Virus record (IMG/VR): IMGVR_UViG_3300046694_000227
Location: 1-42,647 of that record
Length of the DNA: 42,647 bases
Source of the DNA: a virus
Direction: 5' to 3' (one strand)
Below the pieces are notes generated by a model. It searched no databases and was not told the DNA's origin. It saw nothing but the letters and a program-made list of their open reading frames with translations. Of this stretch, positions 15,914 through 23,668 are shown in pieces. Each line of letters starts with the position of its first letter. The stretch's first letter is position 1. The translations under genes were made by a program, and so were the position numbers.

Positions 15914-17215
15914 TCAGAAGCTGAATGTGACAGGAATGTGAGTGACGGGCCTGATGATTGGGTAGTCGTGGTGAATGAAGTAGCCGCCTGCGTCGTTCGC
16001 GTGGTCGACGCCTGACTTCTTGTCTGGCTCGCCATTCGGCGCCCATACCTGTTGTTCCAGGCCGTCCGCATATGTTGGGCAGCGCAGCGGGTTGACCAGG
16101 TACCGACGTTCACCATTGGCGTTGCAGAACATCGCGTTCATGGCGTTGATGCGGTCTTTCACCGGCGGGTTTGCATCTGGCGCGATGACGCTGAATCCCG
16201 CTTGGCGCAGGATGGCAATGTCCGTTTCGCTGGCATTCACCGACTTGCGAGATCCACCCGAAGCGTCCGGATAGATACGGATCTCGCAGGTTTTCTCGTA
16301 GTCCTTGCCGTTGTAGCGCCAGTAGCGCTCCTTGATACGGCGAATCATGTCGGGCGTGTCGAAGCCATCGATCAGCTCGTCGACCGCCCGAGGCTTGTCG
16401 TCGGCGCGCTTGACGTGCGTGATCGCCGCCATCTTGCCGACGTTGAAGTCCATGCCGATGAACAGCGGCTCGCCTGACTCAACAGCATCGAAGCAGCTAT
16501 TCAGCTTCCGGTCGTACGCGTGGTAGATCGAACCGGCATTCAGGTTGACGAACTGGCCGTTGAGGTATGCCAGGATCAGCTGCGGCGGGTAAGACTCCAT
16601 CAAGGACGGGATGTAATCGGGCGGCAGGTTCAACTCGTTGTCGAACGTGCTGGCTTGCACCAGGCCGTACATGCCCTGGAGCGAAGGCTTCTCGCGCAGC
16701 TGTTTCACGAACTGCTGGTAGACGAACTTGAAGCCTTCCGGCGTCGTGGTCACGTCCACGCCGTTTTTAAGCCCGGGCAGGTTGTAACGCATCCGGGCAA
16801 TGATCTTGCGCCAGGCTTGCTGAGCCTTGATCGACGTCAGCACGTCCAGCTCATCCACCAGAGCGTGACCGATCTTGAAGCCGACGATTGTTTGCGGCTT
16901 CTCCATCGATCGGCAAATCACAGTGCCGCGATATTGCCGGCCACTGTAAATGTGAACCTCATGGTTCGCCTGGTTGATCTTGGTCTTTAGCCCCCAGTCA
17001 TAGGCCACCTCCTCCATCGTGGGATAGAAGATGTCGCGGATCTGCGGATAGGTCGGCGCGAAGTACCCAGCGTTGACGCCGGGCCACTCCATGAAATGCT
17101 TGCTGAGCGCTGAGCATCCGACCCAGGTTTTCCCGGAGCCGAATCCAGCAACGAATGCGCGAAACTTGTGGGGCAACAGGAGGAACTGCGATTGCGGAAC
17201 GTTAAGGCTCGGCAT
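15914..17215 (-). CDS. terL: Terminase large subunit
   Basis: A 433-aa packaging ATPase/nuclease. Walker A GFGSGKT is at residues 24-30, Walker B with catalytic acid (ALVDELD) at about 118-124, a coupling TTTPEG motif near 156-161, and a nuclease motif MDFNVG with Asp about 256. These are the landmarks of phage large terminases that translocate DNA into the procapsid and cut it. It overlaps the small subunit by 14 bp. All motifs look intact. Confidence 0.95.
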   Translation of the reverse strand: MPSLNVPQSQFLLLPHKFRAFVAGFGSGKTWVGCSALSKHFMEWPGVNAGYFAPTYPQIRDIFYPTMEEVAYDWGLKTKINQANHEVHIYSGRQYRGTVICRSMEKPQTIVGFKIGHALVDELDVLTSIKAQQAWRKIIARMRYNLPGLKNGVDVTTTPEGFKFVYQQFVKQLREKPSLQGMYGLVQASTFDNELNLPPDYIPSLMESYPPQLILAYLNGQFVNLNAGSIYHAYDRKLNSCFDAVESGEPLFIGMDFNVGKMAAITHVKRADDKPRAVDELIDGFDTPDMIRRIKERYWRYNGKDYEKTCEIRIYPDASGGSRKSVNASETDIAILRQAGFSVIAPDANPPVKDRINAMNAMFCNANGERRYLVNPLRCPTYADGLEQQVWAPNGEPDKKSGVDHANDAGGYFIHHDYPIIRPVTHIPVTFSF

Positions 17216-17663
17216 TCGGCTTCCTCGCGTCCACTACGTCAACCTGGATGCGCGTCGGGATTGCCGGCTCATCGTCAGGCTCGTCCTTCCGGTTGCGGTT
17301 GACGTAGACGTCGCCGACTTCCTTCGCAGCCTGCTCGAGGATCTGCATGGCCAAGCCAATATTCTTCATCGTCTCGGCCCGCTCAACGAACCGGTTCATG
17401 GCGCGAAGGCGGAACGCTCGGTTCGCGATCGGGATTTCGGCCGTCTCTTCGCGGAAGCGCTTGCGGGTATCTTCAAACACCGCTTTCCACCTCACGCCAA
17501 GGTCACGGCCAGCGTGTTTCGTTGGGTCGTACTGCTCGCACTGCTGGCGAGACACCTCGACGCCGAATGTTTCCTTGACCGCCTGCACTACCTGAGTCGG
17601 CGTATCAAAGCAGGCCAACGCCTGCACAATGAAGCGCTTCACCTCATCTTTCAGGGCTGCCAT
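17202..17663 (-). CDS. terS: Terminase small subunit (DUF2280-like)
   Basis: A 153-aa protein with an N-terminal helix-turn-helix (FIVQALACFDTPTQVVQAVKE, residues about 10-33) and a helical oligomerisation region, followed by an acidic/basic tail. The start MAALKDEVKRFIVQALA is typical of DUF2280 proteins. Small terminases recognise the packaging site. It is the first gene of the packaging block. Confidence 0.87.
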   Translation of the reverse strand: MAALKDEVKRFIVQALACFDTPTQVVQAVKETFGVEVSRQQCEQYDPTKHAGRDLGVRWKAVFEDTRKRFREETAEIPIANRAFRLRAMNRFVERAETMKNIGLAMQILEQAAKEVGDVYVNRNRKDEPDDEPAIPTRIQVDVVDARKPNAEP

Positions 17664-17695
17664 ATGTGTTTATTCCGTCAAGGTCCTGTCAAGGA

Positions 17696-18319
17696 TCAGG
17701 CCGACTTGAGCAGACAGGTTCCGCAGGCCCTCGCAATGTTCATTTTTCCTACCTCAGCAGGCTTGTTTGCAGCGTCCATCAACTCTTGAACCGCCGGGCT
17801 TGCACCGTAGCGGCGGACAACACCGACGAACTCTTCAACGTCGTGTCCGCGCATCTCAAGCTTGGGTAGACCTTCTTGAGTGAAGGCTGGCTGCCCGTAC
17901 TTATCGGTCGCTTGGGCTATGTGATACAGCTCATGTTCGACCAGGGCGCAGAAGTCAGCATCGGAACAGTCGGCGCAGTAGTCGGCAGCCAGGGTGATGA
18001 TGAAAGCCGGCACGTCGCCGAACCAATCACGCATCTGCTGCTCCATCCGGGCCTTCTGCCAACCGCCGGCGCGGAACGCTACCTGTTCGGCCTGGCCCAC
18101 CACCGTCCGCCCCTTCTTCGTGAAGGCAGCAGACGCCCAGATCACACGAATGTCCGCATCGATCAGATGGGCGTGCTCTTCGTTGTGGATGCTCCCGGTG
18201 TCGGCGAGGATCTCGGCTTGAAGCCAATCCCACACATCGGGCGCCGGGACCAGGCGGATACCGAAGTCAGACAGTTCTGACAGCTCAAGCAGTGACGCTG
18301 GAGGGTGCGGTCTGCCCAT
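17696..18319 (-). CDS. Putative phage metallopeptidase
   Basis: A 207-aa protein with a zinc-protease motif HELYH at residues 129-133 and a preceding Cys-rich stretch (CADCSDADFC). Proteins of this type lie just before the terminase in many Pseudomonas prophages; their substrate is unknown. The ATG at 18319 is preferred because the upstream 47 codons (to 18460) are Cys/Arg-rich and lack a good ribosome site. Confidence 0.8.
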   Translation of the reverse strand: MGRPHPPASLLELSELSDFGIRLVPAPDVWDWLQAEILADTGSIHNEEHAHLIDADIRVIWASAAFTKKGRTVVGQAEQVAFRAGGWQKARMEQQMRDWFGDVPAFIITLAADYCADCSDADFCALVEHELYHIAQATDKYGQPAFTQEGLPKLEMRGHDVEEFVGVVRRYGASPAVQELMDAANKPAEVGKMNIARACGTCLLKSA

Positions 18320-18438
18320 CGTGATAAGTCCCGTTCGAGCTCGCGCAAGAGGAGCGAAGAAAGTGCACCCACATTGGGTGGCACGAGAAATCCGCATGTG
18401 AATAATGGGTAGGGCAAACAATAACCGAGAGACATCAA

Positions 18439-18609
18439 ATGCCCCCAATTGCCGACACAATTATCTACATGCTGGCCTTTTTGGCCGGACCTCCTGCGAT
18501 GCACTGGTTCGCCATCTGGTACTCAAAAAGCTTCCGCTGGCTCACTTCTTCCATTGTCATCCAAGCAGTGTTCTTCGCTAATTGGCTTGCCCAGCATCCC
18601 AACGGATAG
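18439..18609 (+). CDS. 56-aa membrane protein
   Basis: A plus-strand frame of 56 codons with two hydrophobic segments, TIIYMLAFLAGPPAMHWFAI (about 7-26) and WLTSSIVIQAVFFANWLA (about 34-51), joined by a short basic loop (KSFR). CGAGAG lies about 6 nt before the ATG. It lies opposite to the late genes and next to the HicB-like regulator. It may be a small phage membrane protein (exclusion or holin-like); no family is recognised. Confidence 0.55.
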   Translation: MPPIADTIIYMLAFLAGPPAMHWFAIWYSKSFRWLTSSIVIQAVFFANWLAQHPNG

Positions 18610-18646
18610 TAAGGCAGCACCAATGCCGCATTTTCATCACAAAAAA

Positions 18647-18694
18647 CATATGTGATTAACATAATCACATATGGTCAAATTAATCATATGTGAT
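18647..18694. promoter_or_regulatory. Triple CATATGTGAT operator of the HicB-like gene
   Basis: A perfect palindrome spans 18647-18673: CATATGTGATTA, three bases ACA, then its exact reverse complement. A third CATATGTGAT lies at 18685-18694. A -10-like TATAGT at 18696-18701 follows directly, with TGGTCA at 18672-18677 as possible -35 (18-bp spacer). A protein bound here would cover the -35 region, which suits autoregulation by the downstream HicB-type protein. Confidence 0.7.
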
Positions 18695-18774
18695 GTATAG
18701 TGGTCATCTCGACACGGCATACAGCTTTATGCAAGCGCCTGTCACTACCGCAGCAAAGCCATGAGGAATACAAA

Positions 18775-19506
18775 ATGTACGACTACCCCATCGTCGTTCA
18801 CAAGGAAGTGGGGAAATACTGGTCTTCATGCCCAGATATTCCTGAGGCTCGTAGCGATTTCGAAGATAAGAACCAAGCGGCAGAAGCATCTGTGTCTGGC
18901 ATAGTTCTCGCGTTGGCTATCTACGTTGATCAGTACCGTCAAATTCCTGAGGCATCCATCCCGGCCGAAGGTCAACCTGTCGTAAAGCTGCCTATCCAAG
19001 TAGTCGCCAAAATTGCCCTTTGGAATGCTATACAGGCGAGCGGTATTCGTGTCGCGGGGCTGGCGCGCATGCTTGAACTGTCCCATACAGTGGCTTCGCG
19101 TCTCGTCGATTTTGAGCATAATTCCAAAATCGAACAACTTGAAGCAGCGTTCAAGACGCTTCGTACAGACATCAAGAAGATAACCCGCTCTCGCTCTTGG
19201 ATCGTTCTCCCACACGGTGGGCCGGAAGCAGGTTTCTACGTTGAGCGCTTGATCGATGAACTCAAGCTTCGCAAGACTGATCTTATCGTGATCGGGGCGG
19301 TAGCATCGGCCATCGATAAAGTGAAGCCCTACTCCCTGGATTACTGGCTGCGCAGCCGCTATGCGCGCACGCCCAATACTAAACAGGCGACTGCCGAGGT
19401 AACTAATCAGTTGCTTAGCACTGGTCTTTTTGACCGCATGGATGCCGTGGATCCGATTACTGGCCACAAGGTGGAAGCAATGTACCTTGTGCATCCTTCC
19501 CACTAA
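18775..19506 (+). CDS. HicB-like antitoxin/repressor with unknown C-terminal domain
   Basis: A 243-aa protein. Residues 1-50 have the HicB fold pattern (YDYPIVVHKEVGKYWSSCPD, then a helix AAEASVSGIVLALAIYVDQY). Residues about 75-120 look like a DNA-binding helix-turn-helix (GIRVAGLARMLELSHTVASRL). Residues about 138-243 form an extra domain (SWIVLPHGGPEAGFYVERL, then LDYWLRSRYARTPNTKQATA) that I do not recognise. HicB antitoxins are usually 70-150 aa and paired with HicA; no HicA-like frame is next to it. AGGA lies about 9 nt before the ATG. Confidence 0.75.
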   Translation: MYDYPIVVHKEVGKYWSSCPDIPEARSDFEDKNQAAEASVSGIVLALAIYVDQYRQIPEASIPAEGQPVVKLPIQVVAKIALWNAIQASGIRVAGLARMLELSHTVASRLVDFEHNSKIEQLEAAFKTLRTDIKKITRSRSWIVLPHGGPEAGFYVERLIDELKLRKTDLIVIGAVASAIDKVKPYSLDYWLRSRYARTPNTKQATAEVTNQLLSTGLFDRMDAVDPITGHKVEAMYLVHPSH

Positions 19507-19532
19507 TTATTGTCATGAAAGCCGGCCGCAGC

Positions 19533-19865
19533 TTATTCAGCTTTGCGGCTCGGCAACTTGAAGTCAGTCACCCGATCCGCGATGTTGCGGATCTTCTCCA
19601 CGCCCAGGAAACCAACCCAGCCGCCGGCGAAGGTTGCCATACTCTGAGGCAGGCCGAAGAAGTCCAGGCCGCTGATGATGGTCAGTGTGAGGCCGCCGCA
19701 AATGGCGCCCTCCACCAGCATCTGGCGACGAGTACCGCCACCGTAGGTGATCCGCAAGACGGCCATTGCGCAGGACAGCGCAGCTGCATAGAGGATCGGC
19801 GAATGCTGGCTCAACCACGCAAGCGCTATCGCCCATGTGTCTGGTTTGTCTGGCATGTTTGGCAT
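19533..19865 (-). CDS. Phage holin, lambda family
   Basis: A 110-aa protein with three hydrophobic segments (about 20-36, 49-68, 72-92) and a charged C-terminal tail (DRVTDFKLPSRKAE). The text RRQMLVEGAICGGLTLTI matches the lambda-family holin pattern. It would set lysis time by opening the inner membrane for the endolysin. GGGGAGG lies 7 nt before the ATG. It sits far from the endolysin (about 17 kb), at the start of the late operon, as in many Pseudomonas prophages. Confidence 0.88.
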   Translation of the reverse strand: MPNMPDKPDTWAIALAWLSQHSPILYAAALSCAMAVLRITYGGGTRRQMLVEGAICGGLTLTIISGLDFFGLPQSMATFAGGWVGFLGVEKIRNIADRVTDFKLPSRKAE

Positions 19866-19979
19866 CTCGGTTCCTCCCCGTCAGGGAGCGGTGGTCATTT
19901 AGCAGGCATCACCTGCAGATTTGAATCAGCTCCAACGGCACTCCCAGTTCGGAGCAATGGATGTGGTGGGGCCGAAAAC

Positions 19980-20003
19980 GAAAAAGCCCCGCACTTGGCG
20001 GGG
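19980..20003 (-). terminator. Intrinsic terminator after the 98-aa gene
   Basis: GC-rich stem GCCCCGC / GCGGGGC followed on the minus strand by a T run (A run at 19980-19984). It isolates the 98-aa gene from the holin. Confidence 0.8.
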
Positions 20004-20022
20004 CCTAAACAGCTCAAAACGG

Positions 20023-20319
20023 TCAGAACCCAATCAAATTTTTAAGCTGATTTTTTGAGTCATTTTGACTGAGAATGACTTTGAGCTCGCTAGCTGCAAG
20101 ATCGATATCTGCCTGTTCGACATATCCGCGCTCGTGTGGCACCCAGACGTTCGCTGCGAACCAGCCCTCTTCAAGCTTGTCCCCATCAGGTGAGTAATGC
20201 CCAGCTTCGATGTGCACGTGAACACGCAGTTTCTCGGAGGTCTCATCGTTAAAACTAGCGATGAAATGTGGAATGAGCTTCTCAATTTCTACTAAAGCTT
20301 TTTCGCGGTAAAAACTCAT
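20023..20319 (-). CDS. 98-aa hypothetical protein, moron candidate
   Basis: A 98-aa mildly acidic protein (RVHVHIEAGHYSPDGDKLEE, then WFAANVWVPHERGYV) with predicted alpha/beta structure and no recognised family. AGGAG lies 6 nt before the ATG. Terminators flank it (20396-20418 upstream, 19980-20003 downstream), so it is a separate transcription unit unless late RNA polymerase is antiterminated. It lies between the Q-like gene and the holin, a common accessory slot. Confidence 0.65.
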   Translation of the reverse strand: MSFYREKALVEIEKLIPHFIASFNDETSEKLRVHVHIEAGHYSPDGDKLEEGWFAANVWVPHERGYVEQADIDLAASELKVILSQNDSKNQLKNLIGF

Positions 20320-20395
20320 TTACAGCTCCTGTGGTTCACTTCGAAAACATCGGCCCAAATCGCCGACGCTCAATCATCCCACACGGCTGCAAATT

Positions 20396-20418
20396 GAAAA
20401 ACCCGGCGCTTGGCCGGG
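20396..20418 (-). terminator. tR'-like terminator downstream of the putative late promoter
   Basis: Stem CCCGGC / GCCGGG on a 5-nt loop followed by TTTTTC on the minus strand. It starts roughly 40 nt after the predicted start of the late transcript, the layout of lambda pR'-tR'. Confidence 0.7.
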
Positions 20419-20462
20419 CTCAGGGTTTCGTGTGCGTTTCGCGTTACTTGTGCACTATGGGA

Positions 20463-20491
20463 AAATTACATCACAAACCCCAACATGGCAA
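20463..20491 (-). promoter_or_regulatory. Putative late promoter (pR'-like)
   Basis: On the minus strand TTGCCA (5 of 6 matches), a 17-bp spacer and TAATTT. An alternative -10, TGTAAT, gives a 15-bp spacer. It overlaps the extreme 3' end of the Q-like gene and faces the holin and terminase genes. Confidence 0.4.
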
Positions 20492-20496
20492 CAACT

Positions 20497-21174
20497 TTAT
20501 GCCGCATCTTCAGAATTCTCATCAAAAATGACCTGCCACACAGGCTTCAGCGCCTGAACATCCACTTCAGAAATTGCTTCTCGCAGGAAATTCCACACAT
20601 CCTTCCAGTCGCGATCCCAAACTTTCGGCTCGATGCGAACGCCGTAGAGCTTGAGCATTCCCTCAGCGACCCGTGCCGGCCCCCACTGCTCGCCGCCATG
20701 AACCTCAATCTTGTACGACTGCAGGGCGATGGTAATCATGAAGTGCGCTTTCGAAGCCTTGGCATCCGTAAGCGCGGAGAAATCCACATAATTCCAGATC
20801 AGTTTCTCGGCGTTGAGCACGTGAACCATCGTCATGCATGGGTGATACATGTAGTGCCCGAGTTGCTGCACCTGGAATGGCAGCGTATCGATCGCGCGGA
20901 GTACTTTGCCGATGGTTGCCAAGTGCGCAGCCCGAGCAGTCGATCGCCCAACAGGTGTGCGGCGCGTCTCGCTGATGCTGATCTTCTGGCGCACGACCTG
21001 AATACGTTCCTCCTTGTCGTCACCAATCGCTGCGAATACGGCTTCATGCCGACGCATTCGTGAACCGCTCTTTACCGGCGCAGTTGCCGCTCGCTCAATC
21101 GCCGCAGCGCTGATCGACGCGTTTGATTCGTGCTGCGCTTCTGTCCATACCTGTCTTGCATCGATCAATTTCAT
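20497..21174 (-). CDS. Putative late antiterminator (Q-position protein)
   Basis: A 225-aa basic-N-terminal protein (SRMRRHEAVFAAIGDDKEER, then TARAAHLATIGKVLRAIDTL, which could be a helix-turn-helix). It has no motif I can assign firmly. It is the last gene of the early minus operon, directly after ninG (ATGA overlap) and just before a promoter-terminator pair and the late genes, exactly the place of lambda Q. The role is therefore inferred from position. Confidence 0.55.
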   Translation of the reverse strand: MKLIDARQVWTEAQHESNASISAAAIERAATAPVKSGSRMRRHEAVFAAIGDDKEERIQVVRQKISISETRRTPVGRSTARAAHLATIGKVLRAIDTLPFQVQQLGHYMYHPCMTMVHVLNAEKLIWNYVDFSALTDAKASKAHFMITIALQSYKIEVHGGEQWGPARVAEGMLKLYGVRIEPKVWDRDWKDVWNFLREAISEVDVQALKPVWQVIFDENSEDAA

Positions 21175-21785
21175 GCTGCCTGCCCCTTTTTCAGTTCGCG
21201 GGTCTTGGCCCGGTATTCGGCCTTGATGGTTTTGATTTCTTCGACGGTGTACTTGCGGGGCTCATGAGGCCCTTCAAGCCATGCCACGGTTTCGGCGCCG
21301 ATGCGCAGCACCAATCGGATGCGGTACTCGACCGCGTTACCGGAAAGGTTGCGGTTGCACTTCACGCACTGGCGGTGAATGTTCAGGGGTTCGAAGCGCA
21401 GTTCAGGACAGGCGCCGACGGATCGGTAGTGGCCAGCGTCCCAGCGGCTGCCGGTCATCAGGTCGTTGTCGTTCGGCATCGAGTCGCAGCTGATGCACGG
21501 CAGGTGAGCGTCACGCAGACGGACGTACTCGTTCACGGCCGTCTGGGCTTCGCGCAGATGATCCGCCCTGCTCTTCAGCTTCTCCTTGCGGACCTTGATC
21601 TCGCGGCGGTCGCGCTGAGCGATGGCTTTGCGGGCTTTCTCGGCGTTCGCCGGCGCCATGGCGAGCGCACACTTCGGACTGCACACCGCTTGGCCCAAGC
21701 GCTGCGGCGGGAAGCTGATGCCGCACGCTGGGTTCTTGCACTTCTTCGGCTTTGGAGCCTTCTTCTCCTTGAGGGCTACGCGCAT
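21171..21785 (-). CDS. ninG: NinG (Rap-like) recombination protein
   Basis: A 204-aa protein from ATG 21785. The N-terminus holds zinc-ligand pairs (CKNPACGISFPPQRLGQAVC, then CALAM). The C-terminal half holds CISCDS, HYRSVGACPELRF and HRQCVKCNRNLSGN, typical of NinG/Rap, a Holliday-junction or flap-endonuclease-like protein with an HNH-like fold. The longer frame to 22070 overlaps another gene and is not credible. It follows ninB and one small gene. Confidence 0.9.
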   Translation of the reverse strand: MRVALKEKKAPKPKKCKNPACGISFPPQRLGQAVCSPKCALAMAPANAEKARKAIAQRDRREIKVRKEKLKSRADHLREAQTAVNEYVRLRDAHLPCISCDSMPNDNDLMTGSRWDAGHYRSVGACPELRFEPLNIHRQCVKCNRNLSGNAVEYRIRLVLRIGAETVAWLEGPHEPRKYTVEEIKTIKAEYRAKTRELKKGQAA

Positions 21786-22006
21786 GGCTCGGCCTCCTTG
21801 GGAACAATCGTCGCGCAAGCAGACCGATAGCTGTAATCGCCACACACCGCGATCACTGTGTAGTCCTTGAGGCCAAGACGGAACGTGTCGCCACACTCCG
21901 GCGGTGTTTCTTCGGCGGTTTTGATGATCGCGGTGCCCTTCAGATACCAGGTGGTGATGCACTTGGAGGTCGCGTCGGCAATGGTGAAGGTTTTGGCCTC
22001 TCGCAT
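21776..22006 (-). CDS. 76-aa hypothetical protein
   Basis: A 76-aa protein (MREAKTFTIADATSKCITTW) with three Cys pairs spread through a predicted small beta fold. Its ATG overlaps the ninB stop (TGATG), and its end overlaps ninG by 10 bp, so it is translated as part of the nin block. The family is not recognised. Confidence 0.65.
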   Translation of the reverse strand: MREAKTFTIADATSKCITTWYLKGTAIIKTAEETPPECGDTFRLGLKDYTVIAVCGDYSYRSACATIVPKEAEPCA

Positions 22007-22407
22007 CAGTAGCGCCCTCCCCACTTGTCTTGCGCGGTCCAGCGCACGTCATGCTCGGCGCCGAAGGCATGCATCAGCTCGAACAGATCGCTGAACCACT
22101 TCTGCGACTGCTTTCGGGTCGATACAGCCATCACCACGAAGCCACCGTCGAGGCCAGGCTCCGCGCGCTGCTTCTCCAGCTAGGCACTGAAAAGGCACTT
22201 CCAGTCTTCACTGGTCAGCTTCTTGCCGTGCCAGATGACTTGCTCGGATACGTCCTTGAGCATTGCCCACATCTTCCGGTTGCAGACGTCCGGGCGCTTC
22301 TCGTCGCGGATCACCACCACTTTTGGCTTGCTCAGGTCGATAGCGTGCAGAACACCAGCCACGCGATTGGCGTCGCGGCGATCTCGGATCGTGTATTCGG
22401 GATTCAT
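22006..22407 (-). pseudogene. ninB: ninB with an in-frame amber stop
   Basis: The frame from ATG 22407 begins like NinB (MNPEYTIRDRRDANRVAGVL, then RNRKMW-like NRKMWAMLKDVSEQV and EDWKCLFSA), but meets TAG at 22182-22180. The same frame then continues to 22006 with conserved-looking NinB C-terminal text (LEKQRAEPGLDGGFVVMAVS, SQKWFSDLFELMHAFGAEHD) and a proper TGATG junction. NinB helps phage recombination (Orf family, RecA/SSB modulation). One substitution (for example TCG or CAG to TAG) explains the break, so 75 of 133 residues would be made. Confidence 0.85.
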
Positions 22408-22958
22408 GGCTGCACCGCCTTGGCCATGGCCAGGTAGTCCGTTTCCCTTTCCGGCGAATAGAAACCAGCCCCCACCACCTCTTCGTGCAGCTTGCGCATA
22501 TCTCCCAGCGCGCACTCCAACATGCGGGCGTGGCTCACGCCGTTGTTCAGACGACCAAGTCCTTTCTGGTCGTAATAGCCTGGGCAGCCGAGAGCGTGAT
22601 CACTGCGAATAGCCATGCTCATGAGTAGGCCGGCGGACGGAGTGACGGGCACAAGCACCTTCCCTTCACGCTCTTTGCGCAGCGCCTCATTCTCGGCCTT
22701 GAGCTGGTCGCACTCGGCCATCAGGTCAGCGCAATCGCCACGCAGCGAGCGGATGGCCCCCATACCCGGGGATTCACGCAAGAGCTCGTTCTCGGCAATG
22801 ATGGCCAGCACAACCTCAGGAGGGAGAGCGTCTTGCAGCGCATCATCAGCTGCATGGAACCGCTCCTGATTTTCGATGCTGCAGCTGTCTTCCAGATAGG
22901 CTTCGTTCGCTGAAATCAAAGCAGCGCACAGCCGCTTCAGTCCGGTGTAGTCGGTCAT
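22404..22958 (-). CDS. Ead/Ea22-like hypothetical protein
   Basis: A 184-aa acidic protein. The N-terminus (YTGLKRLCAALISANEAYLE) and the middle part VLAIIAENELLRESP followed by a coiled coil (ECDQLKAENEALRKEREGK) recall Ead/Ea22-type phage proteins of unknown role. It ends MAKAVQP and overlaps ninB (ATGA). A related protein is encoded at 39218-39664 (shared PEAVLALISESE motif). Confidence 0.65.
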   Translation of the reverse strand: MTDYTGLKRLCAALISANEAYLEDSCSIENQERFHAADDALQDALPPEVVLAIIAENELLRESPGMGAIRSLRGDCADLMAECDQLKAENEALRKEREGKVLVPVTPSAGLLMSMAIRSDHALGCPGYYDQKGLGRLNNGVSHARMLECALGDMRKLHEEVVGAGFYSPERETDYLAMAKAVQP

Positions 22959-23668
22959 GCCCTTTGCTCCGTGTTCTTCCTGCCGAACTTGGCCAGCAGC
23001 TGCGCCCGTGCTGCTGCGCCAGTGGTTGGAACGCCTTGAGTGGACAGCAGTCGTGCTTGGCGCTGGTTGGCGAATTCCTCGGCCCGTTCCAATTCGCTCT
23101 TCTGGCTGTCGTGGCCAATGCCCGCGGCGATCTTCCCGCTCAACGGTTGGTTGGCTTGAGCGCGGCGCAGGATCACTTCGTAGTTGCGGTCGAATCTGGC
23201 GCGAAGGCCCTTGTCTTCCTGTTTTGCCGCTCGTAAATCGAACAGGCCCGTCGCTTCCGCCGCGAGCTTCACCGCTTCATGGCTGTAGGTGCCCATCAGC
23301 GCTTCGAGCCAGGCATCGGCCGGCGCAGGCATGCCGAAGTCTTCAGGGCTCGGCACGCACATGGCGATGAATTCACCAACACTTGGCGCGAAAGGCTTCT
23401 TGAGCTTGCGGCACTTCTGGATACCGAACTCGATCTGCAACAGGGTGCGAATGCCGGCTTCTGCAAACTCCTTGATCCATTCGGCCTTGGCAGAGTCCAG
23501 TGCTTCGGTGGACGGCCACGCTTGGCGCCACGCGGGGAAGATCCCACGGAGGCGACGGAACAGGTCGTTCACCACTTCTGCGGTCTGCGGAGTCACCTGG
23601 AGCGGCTGAGCGTGAACAGCTGGCGGAAGGTTGCCCATGGTCGCCATCAGTTGGTTGGCTGGCTTCAT
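22955..23668 (-). CDS. Replication protein P-like helicase loader
   Basis: A 237-aa protein like lambda P (N-terminal FRRLRGIFPAWRQAWPSTEA, then KAEWIKEFAEAGIRTLLQIEFGIQKCRKLKKPFAPSVGEF), which is the lambda-P/phage replication P pattern. It would bring host DnaB helicase to the initiator at the phage origin. It overlaps both neighbours by 4 bp (ATGA) and follows the O-like gene, the lambda order. Confidence 0.87.
   Translation of the reverse strand: MKPANQLMATMGNLPPAVHAQPLQVTPQTAEVVNDLFRRLRGIFPAWRQAWPSTEALDSAKAEWIKEFAEAGIRTLLQIEFGIQKCRKLKKPFAPSVGEFIAMCVPSPEDFGMPAPADAWLEALMGTYSHEAVKLAAEATGLFDLRAAKQEDKGLRARFDRNYEVILRRAQANQPLSGKIAAGIGHDSQKSELERAEEFANQRQARLLSTQGVPTTGAAARAQLLAKFGRKNTEQRA

Noticed and set aside
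14490-16046. Longer portal reading frame starting at 16046
   Set aside because: The first 47 codons lie within the terminase end in another frame and read as an Arg/His-rich shadow; ATG 15905 fits the family start.
18465-18668. 67-codon minus frame opposite the 56-aa membrane protein
   Set aside because: It runs through the palindromic operator and has no ribosome site; the plus frame has better membrane-protein character.
21171-22070. 299-codon frame ending in NinG
   Set aside because: The first 95 codons overlap the 76-aa gene and ninB in another frame and have no NinG character; NinG starts at 21785.
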